Source: VFZN01 sp050249615 (GTDB taxonomy: Bacteria; Acidobacteriota; Vicinamibacteria; Vicinamibacterales; UBA2999). Taken from it: DNA of 64,000 nucleotides. The stretch lies in NCBI GenBank assembly GCA_050249615.1, contig JBFWQE010000005.1, positions 23,625-87,624 of the forward strand, written 5' to 3'. Shown here piece by piece: positions 1 to 8,330 of the stretch (positions are counted from its first letter, which is position 1; each line of letters begins with the position of its first letter). Both the position numbers and the translations under genes were made by a program. The notes under the pieces are model-generated. The model saw only the letters and a program-made list of their open reading frames with translations. It did no database searches and had not been told where the DNA came from.

Positions 1-93
1 GACCTGGACGACAGGGCCCGCGCCCGCCTCGTGCGGGGACTCGTAGGCCAGGGCTTCTCGCTGGGGGACGTGTTGAAGAAGGTCAGGGCGTGA
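1..93 (+). CDS. recX: RecX regulatory protein, C-terminal end only
   Basis: Open reading frame already running at the left window edge and closing with TGA at 91-93; 30 residues are visible. The tail (RARLVRGLVGQGFSLGDVL) is arginine-rich and helical, and resembles the last three-helix repeat of RecX, which modulates RecA filaments. Position supports the call, since recX commonly sits directly before alaS in many bacteria, as here. The start and most of the protein lie outside the window, so the identification rests on this short tail plus synteny. Another small helical protein is possible. Confidence 0.6.
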   Translation, partial: DLDDRARARLVRGLVGQGFSLGDVLKKVRA

Positions 94-100
94 GCTTCAA

Positions 101-190
101 GGTTCTCGGGGTCTCGGGTTCTCGGGTTCTCGGGTTCTCAGGTTCTCGGGTTCTCGGGTTCTCTCGACTCCCCACTCCCCACTCCCGACT
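101..190. repeat. Intergenic 8-base array (GGTTCTCG) followed by an ACTCCCC array
   Basis: Starts eight bases after the recX stop and fills most of the gap to alaS. The first part, 101-166, repeats GGTTCTCG with small changes, giving GGG runs separated by five bases (a G-quadruplex-compatible pattern). The second part, 166-190, repeats ACTCCCC about three times. The same 8-base word recurs at 5714-5790 (other orientation) and 25703-25773. Confidence 0.85.
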
Positions 191-195
191 AAAAT
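190..195 (+). promoter_or_regulatory. Candidate -10 box for alaS, leaderless spacing
   Basis: TAAAAT lies six bases before the GTG start of alaS, directly after the repeat array. With normal -10 to start-site spacing, transcription would begin at or next to the start codon, which predicts a leaderless mRNA. No convincing -35 element is visible because the repeat array occupies that place. Confidence 0.35.
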
Positions 196-201
196 ATCGA
201 A

Positions 202-2889
202 GTGCACCCGAACGACATCCGCGCGTCCTTCCTGAAGTATTTCGAACGTCACGGCCACCGCATCGTCCCCAGCTCGCCGCTGGTGCCCGGCGACGACCCC
301 ACGCTGCTGTTCACCAACGCCGGGATGAACCAGTTCAAGGACGTCTTCCTGGGCCGCGAGAAGCGCGACTACACGCGCGCCGCCACCTCGCAGAAGTGCA
401 TGCGCGTCAGCGGCAAGCACAACGACCTCGACAACGTCGGCCCCTCGCTGCGCCACCACACGTTCTTCGAGATGCTCGGCAACTTCTCGTTCGGCGACTA
501 CTTCAAGCACGACGCCATCGAGCTGGCCTGGACGCTGCTGACGAAGGAGTGGGGGCTGGATCCCTCCCGACTCTACGCCACGGTCTTCAAGGGTGAGCCC
601 GGCATCCCGCGCGATGACGAGGCCTACGCGCGGTGGCGGGAGTTCCTGCCGGCCGACCATGTGGGCGAGCTCGGCATGGCCGACAACTTCTGGGCCATGG
701 GCGACACCGGCCCCTGCGGGCGCTGTTCCGAGATCTACTACGACCGCGGACCCGGGGTGCCGGGCACCGGCCGGTTCATCGAGGATGTCGAGGGCGGCAG
801 CGAGCGCTTCGTCGAGATCTGGAACAACGTGTTCATGGAGTTCGAGCGCGACGAGACGGGCGCGCTGGCCGCCTTGCCCGCGCCCTCCATCGACACGGGC
901 ATGGGCCTCGAGCGCATCTCGGCGGTGATGCAGGGGACGCTCTCGAACTACGACACGCCGCTCTTCACCCCCGTGCTGGCGGCCACGGCCCGGCTCGCGG
1001 GCCGCCCGTACGGGCGCTCCATGGAACCCGCCGACGTCTCGATGCGCGTGGTGGCCGACCACCTGCGCGCGATGACGTTCCTCATCGCCGACGGCGTCGT
1101 GCCGTCGAACGAGTGGCGCGGCTATGTGCTCCGCAAGATCATGCGCAGGGCGATGCGCCATGGCCGCAAGCTCGGGCTGCACGAGCCGTTCCTGCACGCG
1201 CTGGTGGACGTGCTGGTCGCCGAGATGGGCGACGCCTATCCGGAGCTCAGAGCCGGCCGCGACGCCATCGTGCAGGTGGTGCGGGCCGAGGAAGAGCGCT
1301 TCGACGCGGTGCTCACCAGCGGGCTGCCGCGGCTCGAAGAGGCGCTGGAGCGCGCCGCCGCCGGCGCGCGCGTGCTGCCCGGCGACGAGGCGTTCAAGCT
1401 GTACGACACCTACGGCCTGCCCCGCGACTTCATCGAGGACCTGGCGTCGAACCAGGGCCTGCGGTTCGACGCCGAGGGCTTCGATCGGGAGATGGAGGCG
1501 CAGCGCGAGAAGGCCCGCGCGAAGAGCGGCTTCGAGGGAAAGAGGGGCGAGGAGTTCCGATTCCTGTCGGACGAGGCGCGCGCGGCCCTGGCCGAGGCCG
1601 GAGACGTGTTCGAGGGCTACACCAGCACCCGCCTGCAGGGAGTCCCGGTCCTGGCCGTGTTCGACGACCGCAAGCAGCAGGTCGAGGCCTTGCCGGCCGG
1701 CGCCGGCGGATGGGCCGTCCTGGCCCGCACGCCCTTCTACGTGGAGGCGGGCGGCCAGGTGTCCGACCAGGGGTGGATCGAGACCCCGGCGGGACGCTCG
1801 CGCGTCGGCGGCGTCGTGCGCCTCGGGCCGGGGCTCCCGAGGGCGCATCGCGTCGAGAGCACGCACGCGGAGATCAGGCCCCGGGCTCTCGTGACCGCAC
1901 AGGTGGACGTGCCGCTGCGCGACGCCACGCGTCGCAATCACACCGCCACGCACCTGCTCCATGCGGCCCTCCGCCAGGTGCTGGGACCGCACGTGAAGCA
2001 GGCCGGGTCGCTCGTCGCCCCGGATCGCCTGCGATTCGACTTCGTGCACTTCAGCGCCGTCACGGCCGACGAGCTGCGGCGCATCGAGCAGATCGTCAAC
2101 GAGGCCATCCTGCGGAACGAGGCGGTGACCACGGCCGTGCGAGACACGCAGGAGGCCATCGCGGCGGGCGCCATGGCCCTCTTCGGCGAGAAGTACGGCG
2201 ACAAGGTCCGCGTCGTGTCCATCGGCGACGGTCACTTCAGCACCGAGCTCTGTGGAGGCACCCACGTGCGCGCCACGGGGGACATCGGCGCCTTCGTCGT
2301 CACCGAGGAATCCGGGGTCGCCGCCGGCGTGCGGCGCATCGAGGCCCTGACGGGATTGGGTGCCCTGGCTTACGTGCGCCCGAGGCTGCAGGAGTTTGAA
2401 AGGGTCCGGAGCTACCTCAACGCCGACAGCGACCAGGTGCTGGCACGGCTCGAGGCCCGCGTGCAGGCGCTCGAGAAGGCCGTCAAGGACCGTGACCGCA
2501 AGCTCGCCCGAGCCGCCGCCGGCGGCGCCGGCGCCGAGGGCGAGCGCGTCAGCATCGGGGACGTCACGCTGGTCGCGCGCCGGGTGGACGAGGCCAGCAA
2601 GGACCTGCTCCGCTCCATTGCGGATCAGATCAAGTCCACCCTCACGACCGGCATCGTCTTCCTGGCCGGCCCGACCGCCGAGGGCAAGGTGGCGATGGTG
2701 GCGAGCGTGACCGGAAATGTAACCGCACGTATCAAAGCGGGACAGATCGTCAAGGAACTTGCGCCGATGGTCGGCGGAGGCGGCGGTGGACGGCCAGATT
2801 TCGCAGAGGCTGGTGGCAAAGATCCTGCACGGGTCGATGCGATGCTCGCGGCCGCCCCGGAGGTGATCAAGCGCCTGCTGGGAGCCTGA
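202..2889 (+). CDS. alaS: Alanyl-tRNA synthetase
   Basis: Cytoplasmic class II synthetase that charges tRNA(Ala) and edits mischarged serine or glycine. The 895-residue length is normal for full-length AlaRS. The N-terminal catalytic core begins with the typical ASFLKYFERHGHRIVPSSPL segment. The editing domain has the zinc-site HTATH motif (H580, H584) and a CGGTH motif (C684, H688). The C-terminal DHHA1 region ends in a glycine-rich loop near residue 858. The start is GTG; no earlier start is likely because the repeat array lies directly upstream. It follows recX and precedes a lytic transglycosylase on the same strand. Nothing is missing or broken. Confidence 0.98.
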   Translation: MHPNDIRASFLKYFERHGHRIVPSSPLVPGDDPTLLFTNAGMNQFKDVFLGREKRDYTRAATSQKCMRVSGKHNDLDNVGPSLRHHTFFEMLGNFSFGDYFKHDAIELAWTLLTKEWGLDPSRLYATVFKGEPGIPRDDEAYARWREFLPADHVGELGMADNFWAMGDTGPCGRCSEIYYDRGPGVPGTGRFIEDVEGGSERFVEIWNNVFMEFERDETGALAALPAPSIDTGMGLERISAVMQGTLSNYDTPLFTPVLAATARLAGRPYGRSMEPADVSMRVVADHLRAMTFLIADGVVPSNEWRGYVLRKIMRRAMRHGRKLGLHEPFLHALVDVLVAEMGDAYPELRAGRDAIVQVVRAEEERFDAVLTSGLPRLEEALERAAAGARVLPGDEAFKLYDTYGLPRDFIEDLASNQGLRFDAEGFDREMEAQREKARAKSGFEGKRGEEFRFLSDEARAALAEAGDVFEGYTSTRLQGVPVLAVFDDRKQQVEALPAGAGGWAVLARTPFYVEAGGQVSDQGWIETPAGRSRVGGVVRLGPGLPRAHRVESTHAEIRPRALVTAQVDVPLRDATRRNHTATHLLHAALRQVLGPHVKQAGSLVAPDRLRFDFVHFSAVTADELRRIEQIVNEAILRNEAVTTAVRDTQEAIAAGAMALFGEKYGDKVRVVSIGDGHFSTELCGGTHVRATGDIGAFVVTEESGVAAGVRRIEALTGLGALAYVRPRLQEFERVRSYLNADSDQVLARLEARVQALEKAVKDRDRKLARAAAGGAGAEGERVSIGDVTLVARRVDEASKDLLRSIADQIKSTLTTGIVFLAGPTAEGKVAMVASVTGNVTARIKAGQIVKELAPMVGGGGGGRPDFAEAGGKDPARVDAMLAAAPEVIKRLLGA

Positions 2890-2919
2890 CGTCGAGCCGA
2901 TACTACAGGCCGAACCCGC

Positions 2920-3627
2920 GTGCGCATCCTCGTCGCTGTCCTCGTCATGCTCGCCGCCACAGTGGCCCCGGCGTCCGCCCAGATCTATTCCTGGCGCGAC
3001 GCGGAGGGTCTGCTCGTCGTCTCGGACCGCCCGCGCGCCGATGCGGGCGAGATGACCACCTACACCGTGCCCAGGGCACCCGCGGTGCGCGCCACCACGC
3101 CGGTCACTGGCGCGGGCCGTCCCCCGGAGATCGAAGAGGTCATCGAGGAACAGGCCACCGCGCAGGGGGTCTCGCCCGATCTCGTGCGGGCGGTGATCCA
3201 GGTGGAGTCGGCCTATAACCCCTATGCAGTTTCGTCGAAAGGCGCAATGGGCCTGATGCAGCTGATGCCGACCACGGCCCGCGAGCTCGGTGTCTCGAAC
3301 CCGTTCCACCCCGAGGACAACATCCGCGGGGGCGTGGCCTACCTGCGCCAGCTCCTGGATCTATACGACAGCAACGTCGAGCTTGCCCTCGCGGCCTACA
3401 ATGCGGGACCTGGCAGCGTCGCGAAATACGGCGCCGTGCCGCCCTACCGCGAGACACAGGCCTACGTGAAGAAGGTCCAGAAGGTCTCGGGGCCCACGCC
3501 TCCCGTCAAACCGGACACCACCATCTACAAGTGGATGGAGCTGGTGAACGGCCAGCCCGTCACCCGGTACTCCAACAAGCCCCCGGAGGGAGTCGCCGCG
3601 GAGCCCGTGGCGAGAACGCGGCAGTAG
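2920..3627 (+). CDS. Secreted lytic transglycosylase (SLT domain) with DUF4124
   Basis: Predicted periplasmic murein lytic transglycosylase of 235 residues. An N-terminal signal peptide (about residues 1-20, ending ASA-Q) is followed by a DUF4124-like stretch (YSWRDAEGLLVVSDRPRADA) and then a Slt-type domain from about residue 70 to 190. Family landmarks are the catalytic glutamate E96 in QVESAYNP, the GLMQLMPTTA motif and the AYNAGPG motif. It cleaves the MurNAc-GlcNAc bond with 1,6-anhydro ring formation. The start is GTG, 30 bases after alaS, so co-transcription is plausible. Its TAG stop runs straight into a heptamer repeat array. The exact in vivo role (recycling, division or assembly of envelope machines) cannot be told from sequence. 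Confidence 0.9.
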   Translation: MRILVAVLVMLAATVAPASAQIYSWRDAEGLLVVSDRPRADAGEMTTYTVPRAPAVRATTPVTGAGRPPEIEEVIEEQATAQGVSPDLVRAVIQVESAYNPYAVSSKGAMGLMQLMPTTARELGVSNPFHPEDNIRGGVAYLRQLLDLYDSNVELALAAYNAGPGSVAKYGAVPPYRETQAYVKKVQKVSGPTPPVKPDTTIYKWMELVNGQPVTRYSNKPPEGVAAEPVARTRQ

Positions 3628-3714
3628 TCTTGGGTCTTGGGCCTTGGGTCTTGGGCCTTGGGTCTTGGGTCCTGGGACTTGGGACTTGGGACTTGGGACT
3701 TGGGACTTGGGACG
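3628..3714. repeat. Heptamer array GGG(A/T/C)(C)(T)T with twelve GGG runs
   Basis: Begins on the base after the transglycosylase stop. Twelve GGG runs are each separated by exactly four bases (TCTT, CCTT, TCCT, then ACTT five times). This matches the canonical intramolecular G-quadruplex pattern on the plus strand several times over. There are no spacers, so it is not CRISPR. The same GGGACTT unit reappears beside the assembly gap at 24002-24025. Confidence 0.9.
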
Positions 3715-3831
3715 CGGCCCAGGAATCGGTGCCCGGCTGGGGGGTCGGCGACTCCCTGGGGCTTGGGGACCAGGCGCGCCTCGTGTTACTCTTGAGTGTT
3801 TCTTACCCCATTGACACCGAGGTCCTAGAAC
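3715..3831. other. Leader region before rpsT, no gene seen
   Basis: 117 bases between the heptamer array and rpsT. I see no conserved ORF. A short AT-richer patch around 3784-3815 could hold a promoter, and a GAGG-like ribosome site lies near 3818. Ribosomal protein S20 is autoregulated through its leader in enteric bacteria, but I cannot show a comparable structure here. Confidence 0.4.
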
Positions 3832-4092
3832 GTGGCAAAGCGAACGAAGTCGGCCGTCAAGGCCAACCGGCAGAACATCAAGCGGCGCGAGCACAACCGG
3901 GCCCTGCGCTCGAAGCTGCGCACCGGCCTGAAGGCCATCCGTAAAGCGCTGGACGCCAAGGACATCGACACCGCGAAGACACTGCTGAAGGGCACGCAGT
4001 CGCTCGTGGACAAGATGGCGACCAAGGGCATCATCCACCGCAATACCGCCGCCCGGTACAAGTCCCGTCTGGTGGCCCGCCTCTCCCACTAA
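3832..4092 (+). CDS. rpsT: 30S ribosomal protein S20
   Basis: 86 residues, very basic, with the standard S20 opening (AKRTKSAVKANRQNIKRREHN) and the C-terminal HRNTAARYKSRL segment. It binds the 5' domain of 16S rRNA and helps early assembly of the small subunit. Length and sequence are typical for the family. The start is GTG. It is convergent with holA, only 19 bases from the holA stop, and a small G/C hairpin lies between them. It stands alone after a 204-base gap, so it probably has its own promoter. Confidence 0.97.
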   Translation: MAKRTKSAVKANRQNIKRREHNRALRSKLRTGLKAIRKALDAKDIDTAKTLLKGTQSLVDKMATKGIIHRNTAARYKSRLVARLSH

Positions 4093-4103
4093 CGCCGCCG
4101 CGT

Positions 4104-4122
4104 GGCGGGCGTCAGGCCCGCC
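4104..4122. terminator. Small G/C hairpin between convergent rpsT and holA
   Basis: GGCGGGC at 4104-4110 pairs with GCCCGCC at 4116-4122 around a five-base loop. It overlaps the holA stop codon and follows the rpsT stop. There is no T tract on either strand, so this is only a possible bidirectional terminator. Confidence 0.35.
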
Positions 4123-5122
4123 GCTCGCGTCCGCAGAGCTCGACGACGAGCCGCTCCAGCAGGTGCCGGGCATTGCCCGCGGACGTCTTCATCTTCAGAT
4201 CGATATCGAGCACCAGGTCGAGGGCGCGCTTCACGCGCTCGGCCGGACGCAGCTGGCCGGCCCCCCAGCGAATCTGTCCCAGGATGGGCTGCGGCACGAC
4301 GCCCGCGTCCAGGAGCGCCGCCAGCTCCTGAAGCGCCCGGCGGGCATCGCCGTCACGGATGGCCATGCCCACCGCGGGCCCCTCGCCAGGCTCGGACTGC
4401 GGCATCACCAGATCCCTCACGTGCCGCTCGGTCACGGCGGACTCACCCGCCGCGTAGAGCACGAGCTTCTCGACCTCGGCGCGGATGCGGCCCAGGCCCA
4501 GGCCGGTCGCTTCGAGCAGCAGGGCCAGCGCCTTCGGCTCGATCGACAGCTCGTCCTTCTCCAGCCGTTTCCGGATCCAGGCCCCCGCCTCCTGCGAGCT
4601 CTCGAGCGAGCCGCAGTCCACCACGGCCGCCCGCTTGCGCAGGAGCCTGACCAGTCGCCGGTTGCCGTCGAGCGGGCCGGCCACGAAGACCAGCGTCGTC
4701 ATCGGCTCGGGCGCTTCGAGGTAGGCCTCGAGCTCCTCGACCGGAGAGGTGGCCGGCACACGACGCTTCCGCCCGCCCGGTGCCGCCTCGAGCGCGGGCT
4801 GCTCTGTAGCCTCCTCCTCCTTCGACCGCTTGGGGGAGATCAGGCGCTCGGCCTCGTGAATCACGACGACGCGCCGGGGCGCCATCATCGGCAGCGTCCG
4901 CGCTGTGGCGAGAATGGCGCCGATCATCTGGTCTCGCGCGCCGGCCGAGGCGGCCTCGTTCGCGTAGAAGCTCTCGACATTGAAGGCCTGCAGGCCCTCC
5001 TCCACCAGCGCCGCGAACTCGCTGGCCAGATCGTGGCGCGACTGCAGGTCGTCGCCCTCCAGGAGATAGAGCGGCCCGGTCTGACCGGCCGCGATCTGGG
5101 CGCGGACTTCGACGGGCTTCAT
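4112..5122 (-). CDS. holA: DNA polymerase III subunit delta
   Basis: 336-residue clamp-loader subunit that opens the beta sliding clamp. The N-terminal half has the HolA pattern (MKPVEVRAQIAAG, GPLYLLEGDD, then FNVESFYANEAASA and TLPMMAPRRVVVIHEAE). The C-terminal helical collar has LRPAERVKRALDLVLDIDLKMKTS-like residues ending in ERLVVELC. Delta lacks a functional Walker motif, and none is visible here. The start is ATG. It sits 34 bases downstream of lptE, and the holA-lptE-leuS neighbourhood is conserved in many Gram-negative bacteria, which supports both calls. Convergent with rpsT. Confidence 0.9.
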   Translation of the reverse strand: MKPVEVRAQIAAGQTGPLYLLEGDDLQSRHDLASEFAALVEEGLQAFNVESFYANEAASAGARDQMIGAILATARTLPMMAPRRVVVIHEAERLISPKRSKEEEATEQPALEAAPGGRKRRVPATSPVEELEAYLEAPEPMTTLVFVAGPLDGNRRLVRLLRKRAAVVDCGSLESSQEAGAWIRKRLEKDELSIEPKALALLLEATGLGLGRIRAEVEKLVLYAAGESAVTERHVRDLVMPQSEPGEGPAVGMAIRDGDARRALQELAALLDAGVVPQPILGQIRWGAGQLRPAERVKRALDLVLDIDLKMKTSAGNARHLLERLVVELCGRERRA

Positions 5123-5156
5123 GGCGTGGAGGACGAGCTCGCGGGCCGGCGGACTG

Positions 5157-5699
5157 TCAGAAGGCCTCCAGAATGGCGCTCACGACCGAGCGGGCGAAAT
5201 CCGACGACAGCCGGTCGATGGCGGCACGCTCCTGGCCCAGGAACGCCGAAGCGTCGAGGCCGATGCTCGAGGCACTCGCCAGCTCGTATTCATCCGAGAA
5301 GTTCAGCGCGGGGTTCTCCCACAGCACCTTCTGCTGCTTCACGTCCTCGAACGAGACCCCGACGACGATGGTGAACCGGAAGCGCCGCGCGAGCTGGGCG
5401 TCGGTGAAGCCGACTGGCGCGGCCGAGATGCCGCTGATCGTTCCCCTGACCACTCCGTCCACGCCGGTGTCGGCGGGCACCACCGAGTACTGGCCGCGGC
5501 TCTGGAACTCGATGCGCACCTTCTCGGTGAACACCTGCTCCACGGTCTGGTACGGCGTCGTGTTGCCGAAGGCCGGGATGCCGATGGCGCGGATGTACGA
5601 CGGCAGGAACGAGCCCCGGCCGGCCAGGGTGTACCCGCACCCCACCGCCCCAAGCGCCGGCAGCAGCGCCAGCACCTCGCGCCTGTTCAACTTCCGCAT
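5157..5699 (-). CDS. lptE: LPS assembly lipoprotein LptE
   Basis: 180-residue lipoprotein. The signal peptide ends in a lipobox with lipidated Cys21 (GAVGC), followed by the LptE hallmark GYTLAGRGSFLP and IRAIGIPAFGNTTPYQTVE. LptE plugs and folds the LptD outer-membrane translocon that inserts LPS. I chose the ATG at 5699, because an upstream in-frame extension would translate the repeat array and leuS sequence. A G-rich stretch just upstream may serve as ribosome site. It lies between leuS and holA, the usual neighbours. Presence of LptE implies an LPS-bearing outer membrane. Confidence 0.88.
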   Translation of the reverse strand: MRKLNRREVLALLPALGAVGCGYTLAGRGSFLPSYIRAIGIPAFGNTTPYQTVEQVFTEKVRIEFQSRGQYSVVPADTGVDGVVRGTISGISAAPVGFTDAQLARRFRFTIVVGVSFEDVKQQKVLWENPALNFSDEYELASASSIGLDASAFLGQERAAIDRLSSDFARSVVSAILEAF

Positions 5700-5713
5700 T
5701 GCGCCGCCCCCCC

Positions 5714-5790
5714 GAACCTGAGAACCTGAGAACCCGAGAACCTGAGAACCCGAGAACCCGAGAACCTGAGAACCCAAGAACCCGCCAACC
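5714..5790. repeat. 8-base array (GAGAACCT/GAGAACCC) between leuS and lptE
   Basis: Reverse-complement orientation of the GGTTCTCG word seen at 101-166 and 25703-25773. It fills almost the whole gap from the leuS stop (5794-5796) to the G-tract before lptE. On the minus strand, which is the transcribed sense here, it gives runs of G separated by about five bases. Confidence 0.85.
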
Positions 5791-5793
5791 CGC

Positions 5794-8277
5794 CTACCTG
5801 ACGACGATCGACACCAGGCGTCCCTTCGCCACCACCACCTTGGTGACTTCCTTTCCCTGCGTGTGTGCCTGCACCGATCGATCGGCCAGCGCCAGCGCCT
5901 GGAGCTCGGCCTCGCCCGCATCAGGGGCGGCGGAGATCCGCCCCCGGACCTTGCCGTTCACCTGGACGGGGATGACGACCTCCTCCGCCCTGGCTATCTC
6001 CGGATCGTACACGGGCCAGGCCGCTGCGGCCAGTCCGCCCTCGTGACCGTAGCGCGCCCACAGCTCCTCCGCGGTGTGCGGCGCAAACGGCGACACCATC
6101 ACGATGAGCGCCTCGATGGCCTCGCGCACGACCAGGGGCGCCTGCGCGGTATGCGTGCCCCTGTCCGTGAACGTGTAGAGGTCGTTCACCAGCTCCATCA
6201 TCGCCGACACCGCCGTGTTCATCTGCTTGCGGACGTCGATGTCCTGGGTGACGCGCCGGATGGTGTCGTGCGTCTTGCGCCGAATCGCGCGCTCGTCGGC
6301 TGACAGCGCCGCGTGATCGATCGGTCGCCTCCCGCTGGCTTCTCTCCGCCACTGCTCGGCCAGCCGCCATACGCGGGCCAGCCAGCGGTAGCTGCCCTCG
6401 AGGCCCGCGTCGGTCCATTCCACTTCCTTCTCCGGCGGCGCCACGAACATGACGTACAAGCGCAGCGCGTCGGCACCCACCTTCTGCAGCATCGTGTCCG
6501 GATCCACGACGTTGCCCTTCGACTTGGACATCACGGCGCCGTCCTTCAGCACCATGCCCTGCGTCAGCAGATGGGTGAACGGCTCGCTGTGGTCCACCAT
6601 GCCCAGGTCCCGGAACACGCGAGCGAAGAACCGCGAGTAGATCAGGTGGAGAATGGCGTGCTCCACCCCGCCGCTGTAGAAGTCCACCGGGCACCAGTAC
6701 GCCACCTTCTTCGGGTCGAACGGCAGCCGGTCGTTGTGCGCGTCGGCAAAGCGGTAGAAGTACCACGAGGAGTCCACGAAGGTGTCCATCGTGTCCGTCT
6801 CGCGCCGGGCGGCGCCACCACACCTGGGGCAGTTGACGTTCACGAACTCCGGGATGCTGGCCAGCGGGGAATCGCCGCGCCCGGTGAACTGCGCGACTTT
6901 GGGCAGAGTCACCGGCAGCTGGTCGTCCGGCACGGGCACCACGCCGCAGGATGGGCAGTGGATCATCGGGATCGGGGTGCCCCAGTAGCGCTGGCGCGAG
7001 ATGCCCCAGTCCTTCAGCCGGAACTGCACGGTGCCCTCGCCGATGCCCCGCGCCTCGGCCTCGGCCGTCAGGCGGCGGCGCGCCTCGGCCGACAGCAGGC
7101 CGTTGTACGGCCCCGAGTTCACCAGGACGCCTTCCTCGGGTCGCGACTCCGTCATCTGGTTCACGTCGGGAATCTCGCCGTCCACGGGCCTGATGACCGC
7201 CACGATGGGCAGGTTGTACTTGCGCGCGAACTCGAAGTCGCGCTGGTCGCCGAACGGCACGCCCATCACCGCGCCGGTGCCGTACTCCCCGAGCACGAAG
7301 TTGGCCACCCAGACCGGCACGCGGTCGTTGGTGAACGGGTTGACCGCGAACTGCCCGGTGAAGAACCCCTCCTTCTCCACCTCGCCGCTGATGCGCGCGG
7401 AGCGGTCCTGACCGCGGAAGCGGGCCACCTGCTCGCGAAACCGCACGGGATCGTCCGAGGCATCGGCGAAGGGCGCCACCAGCGGATGCTCCGGGCCCAG
7501 CAGCACGAAGGTGGAGCCGTAGATGGTATCGATGCGGGTGGTGAAGACATCGATGCCGCCGGCACGGTCCGCCAGCGGGAAGCTCACGCGCGCGCCCTCC
7601 GACCGGCCGATCCAGTTCCGCTGCATCGTCAGGACCTTCTCGGGCCACTGCGACAGCGTGTCGGCGCTGGTGAGCAGGTCGTCCGCGTAAGCCGTGATGC
7701 GGAAGAACCACTGCTCCAGGTCCTTCTGCTCCACCGGCGTGCCGCACCGCCAGCACGCGCCCTCGACCACCTGCTCGTTGGCGAGGACGGTGTTGTCCAC
7801 CGGGCACCAGTTCACGGTCGAGCGGCGTCGATAGGCCAGGCCGCGCTCGAACATCCGCGTGAACAGCCACTGGTTCCAGCGGTAATAGTCGGGCAGGCAG
7901 GTCGCCAGCTCGCGCTCCCACGCGTAGCTGATGCCCAGCCGCTGCAACTGCCCCTTCATGTGGGCGATGTTCCCGAGCGTGGAGGCCTCTGGATGGATCC
8001 CGCTCTTGATGGCCGCGTTCTCGGCCGGCAGGCCAAAGGCGTCCCACCCGAACGGGTGCAGCACGTTGAAGCCCTGCAGGCGCTTCAGCCGGGCCACCAC
8101 GTCGCCGATGATGTAGTTCCGCACGTGCCCGACGTGCGCGTGCCCGGACGGGTACGCGAACATCTCGAGGCAGTAGAACTTGGGCCTGGCGGGGTCTTCG
8201 GTGACCTCGAACGCCCGGGTCTCGGCCCAGCGGGCCTGCCACTTGCGGTCGAGATCCTGCGGATGGTAGTCGGACAC
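5794..8277 (-). CDS. leuS: Leucyl-tRNA synthetase
   Basis: 827-residue class I synthetase. The HIGH-type motif is PSGHAHVGH (residues 43-51) and the KMSKS motif is MSKSKG (583-588). The CP1 editing region and a zinc-type insert with CPSCG and CPRCGG pairs are present, and the C-terminal anticodon-binding and LeuRS-specific domains end in VNGKVRGRI. Length is close to the bacterial norm. The start codon is GTG (CAC at 8275-8277). It is the first gene of a leuS-lptE-holA run and is preceded by a 53-base gap after the HDAC-like gene, whose stop lies upstream on the same strand. Confidence 0.98.
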   Translation of the reverse strand: MSDYHPQDLDRKWQARWAETRAFEVTEDPARPKFYCLEMFAYPSGHAHVGHVRNYIIGDVVARLKRLQGFNVLHPFGWDAFGLPAENAAIKSGIHPEASTLGNIAHMKGQLQRLGISYAWERELATCLPDYYRWNQWLFTRMFERGLAYRRRSTVNWCPVDNTVLANEQVVEGACWRCGTPVEQKDLEQWFFRITAYADDLLTSADTLSQWPEKVLTMQRNWIGRSEGARVSFPLADRAGGIDVFTTRIDTIYGSTFVLLGPEHPLVAPFADASDDPVRFREQVARFRGQDRSARISGEVEKEGFFTGQFAVNPFTNDRVPVWVANFVLGEYGTGAVMGVPFGDQRDFEFARKYNLPIVAVIRPVDGEIPDVNQMTESRPEEGVLVNSGPYNGLLSAEARRRLTAEAEARGIGEGTVQFRLKDWGISRQRYWGTPIPMIHCPSCGVVPVPDDQLPVTLPKVAQFTGRGDSPLASIPEFVNVNCPRCGGAARRETDTMDTFVDSSWYFYRFADAHNDRLPFDPKKVAYWCPVDFYSGGVEHAILHLIYSRFFARVFRDLGMVDHSEPFTHLLTQGMVLKDGAVMSKSKGNVVDPDTMLQKVGADALRLYVMFVAPPEKEVEWTDAGLEGSYRWLARVWRLAEQWRREASGRRPIDHAALSADERAIRRKTHDTIRRVTQDIDVRKQMNTAVSAMMELVNDLYTFTDRGTHTAQAPLVVREAIEALIVMVSPFAPHTAEELWARYGHEGGLAAAAWPVYDPEIARAEEVVIPVQVNGKVRGRISAAPDAGEAELQALALADRSVQAHTQGKEVTKVVVAKGRLVSIVVR

Positions 8278-8330
8278 GTCTCGTCTCTCGGGATGAATGA
8301 TCCTTTAAGGATACTGCAAGGCCGTGTCGA

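Noticed and set aside
97..3309. Very long minus-strand frame opposite alaS
   Set aside because: Low-complexity His/Arg/Gly-rich translation typical of antisense frames in high-GC DNA; alaS on the plus strand is complete and conserved.
3628..3714. Direct repeats that could be taken for a CRISPR array
   Set aside because: Units are seven bases long with no unique spacers, and there are no cas genes.
5700..5921. N-terminal extension of lptE through the repeat array
   Set aside because: It would translate the array and part of leuS before a normal signal peptide and lipobox.
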